DNA of 64,000 nt from Mycobacterium sp. (lineage in GTDB: Bacteria; Actinomycetota; Actinomycetes; Mycobacteriales; Mycobacteriaceae): the NCBI GenBank assembly GCA_021732005.1, contig JAKFVT010000027.1, positions 145,010 through 209,009 on the forward strand, written 5' to 3'. Positions 1-12,228 of the stretch are shown piece by piece. The notes below the pieces were generated by a model. That model had not been told where the DNA came from. It ran no database searches and saw only the letters and a list, made by a program, of their open reading frames with translations. Both the position numbers and the translations under genes were made by a program. The first letter of the stretch is position 1, and the number at the start of each line of letters is the position of its first letter.

Positions 1-327
1 CCGGTCGGTGCCGTTGTCGTCGGCGACGAACTCGAACCAGCTGTGGAACGTGTCATGCCGGCGCAGGTAGGCGTTGATGACGAAGGTCATCGCGCGCACG
101 TCGCACTTGCCCGGCATGTTCCACGCCGGGATGAGCAGCCGCGCCATCTCCAGGCCGTTGGCCGTGTGATTGCGGTAGCTGCGAATATGCTGACCCTGCT
201 GGTAGCTCGCAGGCACATCGCTGACCGGTGCGTCCTGAACCTTCTTCAGGCACGCCGGCGACGGGCTCCACGACACGACCTTGCCTGGCGCGTCCACCCA
301 GTCATGGATTGCGGTAAGTGCAACCAC
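1..327 (-). CDS. PapA-type polyketide-associated acyltransferase, N-terminal part (runs off the window)
   Basis: Only the first 109 codons are present; the gene continues beyond base 1. The translation begins VVALTAIHDWVDAPGKVVSW and continues with PVSDVPASYQQGQHIRSY, NGLEMARLLIPAW and CDVRAMTFVINAYLRRHDTF, which matches the start of mycobacterial Pap proteins (condensation-domain fold). These enzymes transfer polyketide acyl chains onto trehalose or lipid scaffolds. The catalytic HHxxxDG motif would lie outside the window. The GTG at 327-325 is chosen because GAAGGGG lies about 9 nt upstream; no other start lies near the homologous N-terminus. It begins 22 nt after the polyketide synthase stop on the same strand, so the two are probably co-transcribed. 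Which Pap paralogue it is cannot be decided from this fragment. Confidence 0.8.
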   Translation of the reverse strand, partial: MVALTAIHDWVDAPGKVVSWSPSPACLKKVQDAPVSDVPASYQQGQHIRSYRNHTANGLEMARLLIPAWNMPGKCDVRAMTFVINAYLRRHDTFHSWFEFVADDNGTDR

Positions 328-349
328 CCTAAATACCCCTTCGACCCAG

Positions 350-3300
350 TTAGCGGGATGCAGCTGACGTGATGACGCCGGCCAGTGTTTCGCACAGGCT
401 CTCGGCCAACGACCGGACAGTCGTTATGTCCATCGATCTGACGCGTATTCCCGTTTCAGTTTCAATACGCGTTCTCAGTTCCAGGTTGCCCAATGAGTCC
501 AGACCGTATTCAGAAATCGGCCGGTCCGGATCAATCGAACGACGCAAAATCAGGCTGAGCTGCTCGGATACCAGACGACGCACCCGCGTCGGCCATTCCT
601 CGACCGGCAGCTCGTGCAACTCCGCCCGGAACGTGCTGGTGTCCGCCGGACGGTCGCCACTGGCCTTGAAGGCCTCGGCGAACGGGCTGCGGGCAGCCAG
701 ATCGGTCAGCCACGGCGTCCCGATCATCGGCGCGTAACCGCTGTAGGCGCGGTCGTGGCGCAGCAGCGCCTCGAAGGCGCGAGCGCCCTCGTCCGGGCTG
801 ATCATGGTGGTGTCGCCGGCGGCGGCCAGGTGCTTGCCCGCACCGATCTGGTCCCAGGCCGCCCACGCGATCGCCGTGGCAGGCAGACCCTGCGAACGAC
901 GCCAGTGGGTGAACCCGTCGAGCCAGCTGTTGGCCGCGGCATAGGCGCCCTGTCCCGGCGAGCCCATCAGGGCGGCCGCCGAGGAGAACGAGCAGAACCA
1001 GTCCAGCGGCTGTGCCGTGGTGGCCCGATGCAGGTGCCAGGCGCCGTAGACCTTCGGAGCCCAGTCCCGGTCGATCAGCTCGTCGGTGATGTTGGGCAGG
1101 ATGGCGTCTTCGACGACGGCGGCCGCGTGCAGCACACCACGCACGGCCATGCCGGTCGCGGTGGCCACCGTCACCAGGCGGTCGACCGTCTCCGACAGCG
1201 CGATATCGCCGCTGACGACCTCGACCTGGGTTCCGGCGGCCCGCATGCGCTCGATCTCGACCAGCGCGTCGGGCTTCGGCTCCGACCGCGAGTTCAGCAC
1301 GATCCGGCCGCAGCCGGCGTCGGCCATCTTCGAGGCGAGGAACAGGCCCAGCCCGCCGAGACCACCGGTGATGATGTACGAGCCGTCGCGGCGGAACACC
1401 TTGGCCTGCTCCGGCGGGACCACCACACTGCTGTGGCCCACCTTCGGAACCGACAGCAGCAGCTTGCCGGTGTGCTCGGCGGCGCCCATGACGCGGATGG
1501 CGGTGGCGGCGTCGGCCAGCGGATAGTGCGTGGTCTCCGGCTGCGGCAGCACACCTTCGGCCGTCATCCGGTACACGGTGTCCAGCAGCTCGCGGATCTG
1601 CGCGGGATGCGTGGTGGCCATCAGCGCCAGGTCGACACCGTAGAAGGACAGGTTCTTGCGGAACGGGAACAGCCCGAGGCGGGTGTCACCGTAGATGTCC
1701 TTCTTGCCGATCTCGACGAACCGTCCGCCGAAGGCCAGCAGATCGACGCCGGCCCGCTGGGAGGCGCCGGTCAGCGAGTTCAGCACGATGTCCACGCCGT
1801 AACCGTCGGTGTCCCGGCGGATCTCCTCGCCGAAGGCGGCGCTGCGCGAGTCGTACACGTGGGTGATGCCCATGCCGCGCAGGATGTCGCGGCGCTCCTC
1901 GGTGCCCGCGGTGGCGAAGATCTCCGCACCGAAGTGGCGGGCGATGGCGATCGCGGCCTGGCCCACACCACCGGTCGCGGAGTGGATCAGCACCTTGTCC
2001 CCGGCCTTGATCTTGGCCAGGTCGACCAGGCTGTACCAGGCGGTCGCCGAGGCGGTGGACACCGCTGCGGCCTGATCGTCGCGCAGGCCGGACGGCAGCG
2101 TGACGGCCACGTCGGCATCGCAGGTCACGAAGGTGCCCCAGCAGCCGTTGGGCGACATACCGCCCACGTGGTCGCCGACCCGGTGCGAGGTGACGTCGGG
2201 ACCGACCGCGGTGACCACACCGGCGAAGTCGATGCCCAGCTGCGGGTGCAGGCCCTCGAAGCTCGGATACCGGCCGAAGGCCAGCAGCACGTCGGCGAAG
2301 TTCAGGCTGGACGCGGTGACCGCGACCTCGATCTGACCCGGCCCCGGCGGGATCCGGTCGAACGCCGCCAGCTCCAAGGTTTGCATGTCACCGGGGACGC
2401 GGATCTCCAGGCGCATGCCGTCGCGGGAGTGGTCCACGACGGTGGTGTAGCGCTCGTCCGGCTGCAGGGGGCTCGGGAACAGGTGCGCGGTGTACCACTT
2501 GCCGGCGCGGAAGGCGGTCTCGTCCTCCTCCGAACCGGTCAGCAGTGCGCGGGCCACCAGTTTGGCGTCGACATCGTCGTCGACGTCGATCTGGCTGGGC
2601 CGCAGCTGCGGGTACTCGGCGCCGATCACGCGGAGCAGACCCCGCAGGCCGGCCTGCTCGAGGTTGGGGCGGTCGTCGGCCAGCACCGTCTGGGCGTTGC
2701 GGGTGACGACGTGCAACCGCGGCGGTTCGCCTGCGGTGTCCGCGAGCTCGCGGGCGATCCGGACCAGGTGGCGAACCTGCTCTCCGCCGCGCAGCGGCAT
2801 CTGCTCTTCCGGGCAGCCGGCGATGCGCGCCGGGGACACCACGACGACGTTGTCGAACCCGCCCTCGGAGAAGTACGACGCGAGCCGCTCGGCGTTGCCG
2901 GCGTGGTCGGCCTGCTGCGGCCAGGACATGGTGGTCACGTCGGCGTCGTTGAGCTTGAGCGCATCGGTGAGCGCCGAGGCCAGCAGGTCCACGGTGTCGG
3001 AGGTGCTGACCAGCAACCAGGTCGCGGAGTTGTTCTGGGTGACTTCGGCGAGCTGATGCTGGCGCCACTCGATGCCGAGCAGACGCTCGTTGAGCACCCG
3101 ATCGCCCTCGTTGCTCTCCGACATGCCGCTGCCCATGCGCAGACCCTCGACGGTGAACAGCACCGTGCCGTAGTCGTCGAGCAGATCGATGTCGGCCTGA
3201 ACAGTGGAGCCGTCGAGTGAGGTCACCCGGGTCAGGCAGTAGCGGGCGTTGCGCACCGCGCCGTGCACGCGCAGCCGGTCCACGCCGAGCGGCAGCAGCA

Positions 3301-6300
3301 GCGCGCCGGTGCCGGAGGCTTGCACGCCCGGGTGGGCCGCGACCGACTGGAAGCAGGCGTCCAGCAGCGCCGGATGCACGCCGTAGGAGGTCTGCTGGTT
3401 GCGGATGGAGGTCGGCAGGCCGATCTCGGCCAGCACGGTGTCGGCGTTCTCGTCGGCGGCGTTGACGGCCTGCAGCGCGGTGAACGCCGGGCCGAACTGA
3501 ACGCCGCGGCCGTCGAACCACTGCCGCACGCCGTCGCCGTCGGCGCGGGTGGGATGGGCGCTCTGCAGCGCATCCATGTCGTAGGGCTGCGGCTGCTCGC
3601 CGGCCTCACGTGCGGTCAGCACCGCGCTGGCGCGTTGCTCACGCTCGCCGTCGATATCGGTCTCCACCATGAACTGGAGGACGCCGGGGGCTTCGGCCGA
3701 GGCGGTGGCGCTGACCGGGGTCAGATCCTTGAGCAGCAGCATCGCGTCGAACGTGACGTCGCGGACCTCGGCGTCGTCACCGAAGATGGTGCGCGCGGCG
3801 GCCAGAGCCATCTCGCAGTAGGCCGCGCCGGGGAGCGCAGCGACGTTGTTGATCTGGTGATCGACCAGCCACGGGTGCGCGCTGGTGCCGACCTCGGCCG
3901 CCCAGGCGTGGCGCTCGGGCTCCTCCAGCAGGCGGACGTGCGACCCCAGCAGCGGGTGAGCCGCGACCAGGTGGGTGCCGCGGGTCTGGTTCTCCGCGCC
4001 GTCCGGAATCAGCACCAGGTTGCGGTGGGCCCAGGTGGGCAGCGGGGCGTCGACCAGGCGGCCGGCCGGATACAGCACCGAGAAGTCGACCTTCGCACCG
4101 GCGGAGTACAGGTCGCCGAGGAACTCGCCCATGCCGTGCGGCACGTCCTGGCCACGTCGCATCCCGGCCAGCGCGGCGACGGAGATGTCCAGCGTGGCGG
4201 CGGTCTGGTCGATCGCGCGGATCAGCAGCGGGTGCGGGGACAGCTCGCCGAACACCCGGAAGCCGTCTTCCAGCGCGGTCTGCACGGCGGCCGAGAACCG
4301 GACCGTGTGGCGCAGGTTGTCGACCCAGTAGTCGGCGTCGCAGTACGGCTGCTCGCGCGGGTCGAACGAGGTGGCCGAGTAGTAGGGCACCTCGGGGGCC
4401 ATCGGGCTGATGTCGTCGAGCATCTCGGAGAGTTCGTCGAGGATCGGGTCGACCTGCGGCGAGTGTGACGCCACGTCGACGTTGACCTCGCGGGCCATGA
4501 TCTCGCGCGCTTCCCAGCCCGCCACGATCCGGCGGACGGTCTCGGTGTCGCCGCCGATCACGGTCGACTTGGGCGACGCCACGACGGCGACCACCACGTC
4601 CTCGATGCCCTGCTGTTCGAGTTCTTCACGGACCTGCTGGGCGGGCATCTCGACCGACGCCATCGCTCCCCCGCCGGCCAGCCGCAGGCATAGCAGCGAG
4701 CGACGGCAGATGACCTTGACGCCGTCCTCAAGGGACAGCGCGCCGGAGACGACGGCGGCGGCGACCTCACCCAGTGAGTGGCCGATGACCGCTCCGGGCT
4801 GGACTCCGTAGGAGCGCATCGTGGCGGCCATCGCGACCTGCACGGCGAAGATCGTGGGCTGGACGCGATGGATGCCCTCGACGGTGTCGGCCGCCGTCAT
4901 CGCCTCGGTGACCGAGAAGTCGGATTCGGCGGCGATCAGCGGCTCGATCTCGGCGATCTTGGCGGCGAAGACCGGCTCGGTGGCCAACAGCTCGGTGCCC
5001 ATCGACGCCCACTGCGAGCCCTGGCCGGAGAAGATCCACACCGGGCCGCGGTCATCGTGACCCACGGCGGGCTGGAACGGGTCGTCGCCCTCGGCGACGT
5101 GGCGCAGGCCGGCGATCAGCTCGGCGCGGTCGTCGGCGATGACCGAGGTGCGCAGCGGGCGGTGTCCGCGGCGTCGGGCGAGCGTATAGCCCAGGTCGCG
5201 CAGCGACAGCTCCTCGCCGGCGGACTCGACCCAATCGGCGAGGCGTGCCGCGGTGTTGCGCAACTCCTCGACCGAGCTGGAGCACACCGGGAAAACCAGG
5301 AGCTCTTTCGCGGCGTCGGGCGTGGCGGACTCGACGACCACGGGGGCCTCGGGCGCCTGCTCGAGAATGAGGTGCACGTTGGTGCCCGACATGCCGTAGG
5401 ACGAGACGCCCGCGCGGCGCGGCCCGCTGTCCTTGGGCCACGGGATGTTGTCGGTCGGGACGAACATGCCCGTCTTGACCTTGGCGTTCTTCTCGGACAG
5501 CTGGGTGAAGTGCACGTTCTGGGGCACAACGCCGTGATGCACGGCCAGGACGGCTTTCATCAGGCCGAGAACACCCGCGGCGGACTCGGCGTGGCCGAAG
5601 TTGCCCTTGACCGACGTCAGCGCGCACGGACCGTCGGTGCCGTAGACGGTGGAGACGCTGTTGAACTCGATCGTGTCCCCGACCGGGGTGCCGGTGCCGT
5701 GCGCCTCGACCATGCCCACGGTGGCGGGGTCGACGCCGGCCGCGGCCAGCGCGGCCTGGAAGACGGAGACCTGGGCGTCGCGCGACGGGGTCAGGATGTT
5801 CTCGGTGCGGCCGTCCTGATTGGAGGCGCTGCTCTTGATGACAGCCAGCACCCGGTCGCCGTCACGCTGGGCGTCGTCGAGTCGCTTGAGGACAACGATC
5901 CCGCAGCCCTCGGAGCGCACGAACCCATCGGCGGCGACGTCGAAGGAGTGGCACCGTCCGGTCGGCGACAGCATCCCCTGTCCCGACGACGAGGCGTAGA
6001 GGCGCTGGTCCAGCATCAGCATCACGCCGCCGGCCAACGCCATGTCGCTTTCGCCCTCATGCAGGCTGCGGCAGGCCTGATGCACCGCGACCAGGCTCGA
6101 GGAGCAGGCGGTGTCGGTGGTCAGCGCCGGGCCGTGCAGTCCGAGCGCGTGGGAGATGCGGCCCGAGGCCATGCTGAACGGGTTACCGGTGAAGGCATAG
6201 GCCTGGTCGAAGGCGCCGGCGTCGCTGGTCACCATGGCGTAGTCGTCGTGGGACATGCCGATGAAGACACCGGTCGACGAGCCGGACAGCGAGGACGGGG

Positions 6301-6637
6301 TGAAGCCCGCCTGCTCGACGGCTTCCCAGCTGGTCTCCAGCAGCACCCGGTGCTGCGGGTCCATCGCGGTGGCCTCGCGCTCGTTGATGCCGAAGAAGTC
6401 GGGATCGAAACCGGTTGCGTCATCAATGAAGGCACCCCACTTCGACACCGAGCGGCCGGGCACGCCGGGCTCCGGGTCGTAGAGGTCGTCAGCATCCCAG
6501 CGGTCGGCCGGAACTTCCGTGACCAGATCGGCGCCGTCGAGCAACGCTTCCCACAGCTTGTGAGGAGAGTCGATACCACCGGGCAACCGGCACGCCATGC
6601 CGACTACGGCGATGGGGGTGACAGATGTCTGACGCAC
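350..6637 (-). CDS. pks5: Mas/Pks5-like reducing type I polyketide synthase (KS-AT-DH-ER-KR-ACP)
   Basis: A 2095-residue single-module synthase. Domains in order: KS about 5-430 (Cys178 in DTACSSS, His313 in HGTGT, His349 in GHAES); AT about 530-830 (Ser621 in [11 protein letters not shown] near 722-726, the form usual for methylmalonyl-CoA); DH about 890-1170 (His927, Pro936, Asp1093 in HPALLDACF); ER about 1405-1730 (GGVGQAA NADPH loop); KR about 1750-1960 (TGGLGGLG, Tyr1899); ACP about 2015-2090 (Ser2048 in GLDSL). This is the order of mycocerosic acid synthase, which iteratively elongates acyl chains with methylmalonyl-CoA. Start is GTG with AGAGAGG about 11 nt upstream. The pap gene lies just downstream and mutAB-meaB nearby. 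Position close to lipL fits the pks5 locus for lipooligosaccharide acyl chains; another Mas-like paralogue is possible. Confidence 0.9.
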   Translation of the reverse strand: MRQTSVTPIAVVGMACRLPGGIDSPHKLWEALLDGADLVTEVPADRWDADDLYDPEPGVPGRSVSKWGAFIDDATGFDPDFFGINEREATAMDPQHRVLLETSWEAVEQAGFTPSSLSGSSTGVFIGMSHDDYAMVTSDAGAFDQAYAFTGNPFSMASGRISHALGLHGPALTTDTACSSSLVAVHQACRSLHEGESDMALAGGVMLMLDQRLYASSSGQGMLSPTGRCHSFDVAADGFVRSEGCGIVVLKRLDDAQRDGDRVLAVIKSSASNQDGRTENILTPSRDAQVSVFQAALAAAGVDPATVGMVEAHGTGTPVGDTIEFNSVSTVYGTDGPCALTSVKGNFGHAESAAGVLGLMKAVLAVHHGVVPQNVHFTQLSEKNAKVKTGMFVPTDNIPWPKDSGPRRAGVSSYGMSGTNVHLILEQAPEAPVVVESATPDAAKELLVFPVCSSSVEELRNTAARLADWVESAGEELSLRDLGYTLARRRGHRPLRTSVIADDRAELIAGLRHVAEGDDPFQPAVGHDDRGPVWIFSGQGSQWASMGTELLATEPVFAAKIAEIEPLIAAESDFSVTEAMTAADTVEGIHRVQPTIFAVQVAMAATMRSYGVQPGAVIGHSLGEVAAAVVSGALSLEDGVKVICRRSLLCLRLAGGGAMASVEMPAQQVREELEQQGIEDVVVAVVASPKSTVIGGDTETVRRIVAGWEAREIMAREVNVDVASHSPQVDPILDELSEMLDDISPMAPEVPYYSATSFDPREQPYCDADYWVDNLRHTVRFSAAVQTALEDGFRVFGELSPHPLLIRAIDQTAATLDISVAALAGMRRGQDVPHGMGEFLGDLYSAGAKVDFSVLYPAGRLVDAPLPTWAHRNLVLIPDGAENQTRGTHLVAAHPLLGSHVRLLEEPERHAWAAEVGTSAHPWLVDHQINNVAALPGAAYCEMALAAARTIFGDDAEVRDVTFDAMLLLKDLTPVSATASAEAPGVLQFMVETDIDGEREQRASAVLTAREAGEQPQPYDMDALQSAHPTRADGDGVRQWFDGRGVQFGPAFTALQAVNAADENADTVLAEIGLPTSIRNQQTSYGVHPALLDACFQSVAAHPGVQASGTGALLLPLGVDRLRVHGAVRNARYCLTRVTSLDGSTVQADIDLLDDYGTVLFTVEGLRMGSGMSESNEGDRVLNERLLGIEWRQHQLAEVTQNNSATWLLVSTSDTVDLLASALTDALKLNDADVTTMSWPQQADHAGNAERLASYFSEGGFDNVVVVSPARIAGCPEEQMPLRGGEQVRHLVRIARELADTAGEPPRLHVVTRNAQTVLADDRPNLEQAGLRGLLRVIGAEYPQLRPSQIDVDDDVDAKLVARALLTGSEEDETAFRAGKWYTAHLFPSPLQPDERYTTVVDHSRDGMRLEIRVPGDMQTLELAAFDRIPPGPGQIEVAVTASSLNFADVLLAFGRYPSFEGLHPQLGIDFAGVVTAVGPDVTSHRVGDHVGGMSPNGCWGTFVTCDADVAVTLPSGLRDDQAAAVSTASATAWYSLVDLAKIKAGDKVLIHSATGGVGQAAIAIARHFGAEIFATAGTEERRDILRGMGITHVYDSRSAAFGEEIRRDTDGYGVDIVLNSLTGASQRAGVDLLAFGGRFVEIGKKDIYGDTRLGLFPFRKNLSFYGVDLALMATTHPAQIRELLDTVYRMTAEGVLPQPETTHYPLADAATAIRVMGAAEHTGKLLLSVPKVGHSSVVVPPEQAKVFRRDGSYIITGGLGGLGLFLASKMADAGCGRIVLNSRSEPKPDALVEIERMRAAGTQVEVVSGDIALSETVDRLVTVATATGMAVRGVLHAAAVVEDAILPNITDELIDRDWAPKVYGAWHLHRATTAQPLDWFCSFSSAAALMGSPGQGAYAAANSWLDGFTHWRRSQGLPATAIAWAAWDQIGAGKHLAAAGDTTMISPDEGARAFEALLRHDRAYSGYAPMIGTPWLTDLAARSPFAEAFKASGDRPADTSTFRAELHELPVEEWPTRVRRLVSEQLSLILRRSIDPDRPISEYGLDSLGNLELRTRIETETGIRVRSMDITTVRSLAESLCETLAGVITSAASR

Positions 6638-6918
6638 GTCCGCTCACACCTCTCTTGGCACTTGCCAAGGCAACCCAACCTGACCTTGTAGCCCCGCGCG
6701 CCACGTCAAAGTTGCCAATGTCCTCGGTAGCCTAGCTGTTTTTCGTTAAGTGCGCGACAAATGTTTCGAGTTTTTGATTAGGGATTGGGCAAAGTGACCT
6801 TTGGCCCTAAGAGGTTGGCTGGTCCGGCGCATATCTGATTGCTGCCGTTTCTCTCACGGGACCCGACAAGACAGCTGCAGCGCTTTATCGAGCGATTCTA
6901 AAAACCGCCTCTACCTGC

Positions 6919-6932
6919 GACTTTGCAAAGTC
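6919..6932. promoter_or_regulatory. Perfect palindrome containing TTTGCAAA, possible PrpR box
   Basis: GACTTTGCAAAGTC is a perfect 14-bp palindrome. Its core TTTGCAAA (6922-6929) equals the motif reported for mycobacterial PrpR, the propionate-responsive activator of methylcitrate-cycle genes. It lies about 280 bp upstream of a synthase expected to consume the propionate-derived extender methylmalonyl-CoA. The core is only 8 bp, so a chance occurrence is possible. Confidence 0.4.
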
Positions 6933-7571
6933 TTTGCCATCTGGGCAAACCGCCGAACACCGCCGACAACCCCGTTCCGGGGGCCAAGTGCGAAGTTGCA
7001 GGGTGTTTTCTATCGCAATTCAGCCACAATTAGGCTTCGAGAGGGTTATAGCAAATTTAGGATATGGAGCCACCGGAAAAGCTCGCCCGGTGGATCACAA
7101 TTGCTTGCCAGCCCCCATTCGATGGTGTCCCATATCGCCCGGGAACGTACACCGCACCTGCGTGATAGCGTGGCGTCCCTGAGAGTTTCCGCTACCGCGC
7201 CTCAGCATCAGAAAACCCTCTTGCCTGCAGCTATCGTTCCGTTACACAGGAGATGGCTACTAACCTGAGAGTAGGCTGAGATTTCGATATCAGAAACCAG
7301 GGAGACGTGATTCAGGCCACATTTACTTGTCGGCAGACGTTCCGATTCCGGGCTCGCTGATATTTCACAGGCTGTGGCAGCAAACGGTTCTGGATAAATG
7401 ACCGGCTATTCGCAGATATTTGGCGAACTTTTGCCGGAAAGGGATCTTTAGTGCGGTTCAGCCGACGCCCCGTGACATTTATCACCCGCTTAAGGGGGTC
7501 TTGTGAACTCGCTGTGAAAGTTAGCTGGAGCCCCGACGAGGGACGTGTGGCGAGGCCGGCGGCGGTGTCCC

Positions 7572-7612
7572 GGAACCCTCCGACCAGGCAACTTCCCGAA
7601 CATCGGGGTTCC
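7572..7612 (-). terminator. Hairpin 3' of lipL, weak terminator candidate
   Basis: GGAACCC (7572-7578) pairs with GGGTTCC (7606-7612), and an inner alternative stem CCCGA-ACA-TCGGG (7595-7607) competes with it. It lies about 35 nt past the lipL stop. There is no U-tract, as is common in mycobacteria, so termination is only suggested. Confidence 0.3.
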
Positions 7613-7647
7613 ACAGCAAGGGCTCAGAACGGCGATGTGACGCGGAG

Positions 7648-8916
7648 CTAACCCGCGACGACTCCCGATATCGGCCGCGGGAACCGGGCCCCGAACTCGG
7701 TGACCGGCGCGAAGCCGTGCTTGCGCGCCGACGTGGCGCCGCGCCGGATCAGTGCGGCGGTCGTCACGAAGCCGGCCTGGTCAGCGAGCACGAACGGGGT
7801 CAGCAGCCGGTTGTGCACGAAACTGAATGACAGCCCGGCCTCCGGAATTGCCCAGCCGAGCGACCCGCCGAGTCCGACATGACCGAAGCCGGGCAGCACA
7901 CCCGGAATGGGCAGCGCGTGATATCCGAGATGGAATGCCAGCGGCAGGATCAAATTGCGGTCCGGGGTCAGATTGCGCCGACCGGTCAGGCCCGCGACCA
8001 ATTCCGCGGACAGGAAGCGCTTACCGTCGATCTCACCGCCGTTGGCGATCGCGCCGTACATGCGGGCCAGGCCGCGTGCTGTGGCGACCCCATTGGCCGC
8101 AGGCAGCTCGCTGTCCAGCAGGGGCATCGCACCCTGCACCGTCGACCTCATGCCGGGGAAGTACATGGAGCCGAAGATGGCGGACAGCTCGAGGGCCGCG
8201 ATCCTGGGCGCGACGCTGTTGAAGAACGGGTTCGGGATGTTCATCTGGGGGCCGATGATCGAGGCCGCTCTCGTCGGCGCGCCCGCCGGCGGCCGGCCCA
8301 GGTGGATCCCGTCGGTGTCGAGCGGCGCGGCGACCTCGGTGCGGATCAGCTCCCGCATCCCGATCCCGGTGACCGCACGCGCCAGCCCGGACAGCAGCCA
8401 GCCGTAGGTGAGCGCGTGATACGCGGGCTTGCCGAAGTTCCGGCCGACCGGCGCCGCCGCGATGCGCTCCTCCATGACCACGTGGTTGAGCAGATCGCGC
8501 CTGCGGACTCCCCGCAGATGTGCCAGACCGGCGCGGTGCTGCATCATGTCGCGCACGGTGATGGCGGCCTTGCCGTTGGCGCCGAACTCCGGCCAGTACT
8601 CGGCCACGGGTGCGTCGTAGTCGATCAGGCCGCGGTCCACGAGCCGGTGGATGACGGTCGACGCCACGCCTTTGGTCGCCGAGAACACCATCGCGCCGGT
8701 GTCGGCCGACCAGCGCTGCCGTCCCCGTCGGTCCGACCAACCGGTCCAGACGTCGACCACCGGCTGCCCGTCGAGGTAAACCGCCAGCGCGCCGCCCCCG
8801 AACCGGGGATGCGGGAACATCGCGGAGAAATTGCGCAACGCGCAGGCGAAGTGCGGATCCGCGGCGCCCTGCAGCCCGTGGGGCAGTGCGTCGTGTCCGG
8901 GAGTCGCCTGAGTCAC
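7648..8916 (-). CDS. lipL: LipL-like esterase / class C beta-lactamase-fold hydrolase
   Basis: A serine hydrolase of the beta-lactamase/penicillin-binding fold, likely an esterase. It keeps the SxxK nucleophile motif in FSATKGV and the YHALTYGWLLSGL segment typical of family VIII esterases. HLGYHALPIPGVLPGFGHVGLGGS near the C-terminus is the third conserved block. The sequence tracks M. tuberculosis LipL (Rv1497) throughout, and that gene also follows the meaB homologue. I start it at GTG 8916 (422 aa). A -10 box TAAATT sits 7 nt upstream and there is no Shine-Dalgarno, which suggests a leaderless mRNA. A GTG nine codons earlier (8943) is the alternative. No signal peptide is apparent. Its physiological substrate is not evident. 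Confidence 0.85.
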   Translation of the reverse strand: MTQATPGHDALPHGLQGAADPHFACALRNFSAMFPHPRFGGGALAVYLDGQPVVDVWTGWSDRRGRQRWSADTGAMVFSATKGVASTVIHRLVDRGLIDYDAPVAEYWPEFGANGKAAITVRDMMQHRAGLAHLRGVRRRDLLNHVVMEERIAAAPVGRNFGKPAYHALTYGWLLSGLARAVTGIGMRELIRTEVAAPLDTDGIHLGRPPAGAPTRAASIIGPQMNIPNPFFNSVAPRIAALELSAIFGSMYFPGMRSTVQGAMPLLDSELPAANGVATARGLARMYGAIANGGEIDGKRFLSAELVAGLTGRRNLTPDRNLILPLAFHLGYHALPIPGVLPGFGHVGLGGSLGWAIPEAGLSFSFVHNRLLTPFVLADQAGFVTTAALIRRGATSARKHGFAPVTEFGARFPRPISGVVAG

Positions 8917-8923
8917 AGCTGAG

Positions 8924-8929
8924 AATTTA
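8924..8929 (-). promoter_or_regulatory. lipL -10 box (leaderless architecture)
   Basis: On the minus strand TAAATT lies 7 nt before the lipL GTG at 8916. This spacing would put +1 at or next to the start codon. An inverted repeat (8949-8972) covers the -35 area. Confidence 0.45.
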
Positions 8930-8948
8930 ATCGGTCTAAGCACACCTG

Positions 8949-8972
8949 TAACAAATTGTTGCCATTTTGTTA
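8949..8972. promoter_or_regulatory. Inverted repeat upstream of lipL, possible operator
   Basis: TAACAAA (8949-8955) and TTTGTTA (8966-8972) form perfect 7-bp arms separated by 10 bp. The repeat lies between the meaB stop and the lipL start and overlaps the expected -35 region of the lipL promoter. The cognate regulator is unknown; none is encoded next to it. Confidence 0.4.
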
Positions 8973-8989
8973 GCTTGACGCGCGGGGCG

Positions 8990-9969
8990 TCAGTTTGACT
9001 GCTCGGCGGCGTCGAGGATTCGCTGCGCGGCCAGCGCGGGGGTCAGCTCACCTTCGCGCACCTGGCGCTCGATCTCGGCGCGCTGCGTCCGCACGGCCGG
9101 ATGGTTCAGCACCCGGTCGAGGACCGCGTCGCGCACCATCGACCACGTCCAGTCCACCTGCTGTGCGCGCCGGCGGGCGTCGAACTCGCCCGCCTTGGTC
9201 AACACGTCGCGGTGTTGGCACACCGTGTCCCACATCTCCCGCAGGCCGGTCCCCTCCACCGCGCTCATGGTTAAAACCGGTGGGCGCCAAAGGGTTTCGC
9301 GCGGGTATATCAGCTGTATCGCGGCGGTCAACTCACGAGCCGCAGCCTTGGCCTCAGTGGCGTGCTTCCCGTCGGCCTTGTTGACCACGACGATGTCGGC
9401 GAGCTCCAGCACACCCTTCTTGATGCCCTGGAGTTGGTCGCCGGTGCGGGCCAGGGTGAGGAAGACGAAGGTGTCCACCATGTTGGCGACGGCCACCTCG
9501 GACTGCCCGACACCGACGGTTTCGACCAGGATCACGTCGAACCCGGCGGCCTCGACGAGCACCACGGTCTCCCGGGTCGCCTTTGCCACCCCACCGAGCG
9601 TCCCCGACGTGGGCGACGGCCGGATGTAGGCGTCGGGGTGCACGGCGAGCCTCGCCATCCTGGTCTTGTCGCCCAGAATCGAGCCGCCGGTGCGGGTGGA
9701 CGACGGGTCGACGGCCAGCACCGCGACCCGGTGCCCCTGCTCGATGAGGTACATCCCCAGCGCCTCGATTGTGGTCGACTTGCCCACGCCGGGGACGCCG
9801 GTGATCCCGACGTGAAGCGCCTTCCCCGCGTCGGGCATCAGCTCGAGGAGCAGTTGCTGGGCCTGGTCGCGGTGATCGGCGCGGGTCGACTCGACCAACG
9901 TGATGGCCCGCGACAGCGCCGCACGATCGCCGCCGCGGATCGCCTCGGCCAGTCCGGGGATGTCGGGCA

Positions 9970-9970
<1 letters not shown>
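8990..9970 (-). CDS. meaB: MeaB, G3E-family GTPase chaperone of methylmalonyl-CoA mutase
   Basis: MeaB (formerly annotated ArgK) gates cofactor loading and protects or reactivates adenosylcobalamin-dependent methylmalonyl-CoA mutase using GTP. The 326-residue protein shows the P-loop GVPGVGKST (58-66), the G3E switch segment with VDPSSTRTGGSILGDKTRM, an ETVGVGQSE stretch near 150, and the base-recognition motif NKAD (197-200). Its ATG shares one base with the mutB stop (TGATG), so it is the third gene of a mutA-mutB-meaB operon and probably translationally coupled. Length and motifs are normal for the family. Confidence 0.95.
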
Positions 9971-12225
<2,255 letters not shown>

Positions 12226-12228
12226 GGA

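Larger units (their letters stand above)
6638..7647. other. Gene-free AT-rich intergenic region upstream of pks5
   Basis: About 1.0 kb lies between the pks5 start and the lipL stop. It is visibly more AT-rich than its flanks, with runs such as AAATTTAGGATATGG. Short ORFs here (for example 6801-7268 plus, 7312-7614 minus) show no recognisable motifs and no mycobacterial codon bias, so I treat them as chance. The stretch holds a perfect 14-bp palindrome (6919-6932) and a hairpin (7572-7612). I could not fix a pks5 promoter. An extended AT-rich leader before a lipid polyketide synthase would suit binding by the H-NS-like silencer Lsr2, but that is inference. Confidence 0.6.

Noticed and set aside
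614..3220. An 868-codon plus-strand frame opposite the polyketide synthase, plus another at 4778-6691.
   Set aside because: Both mirror codon bias of the synthase ER, KR, KS and AT domains and show no recognisable protein pattern.
7312..7614. A 100-codon minus-strand ORF in the AT-rich gap (and 6801-7268 on the plus strand).
   Set aside because: Third-position composition is unlike coding DNA here, there is no ribosome site, and no family resemblance.
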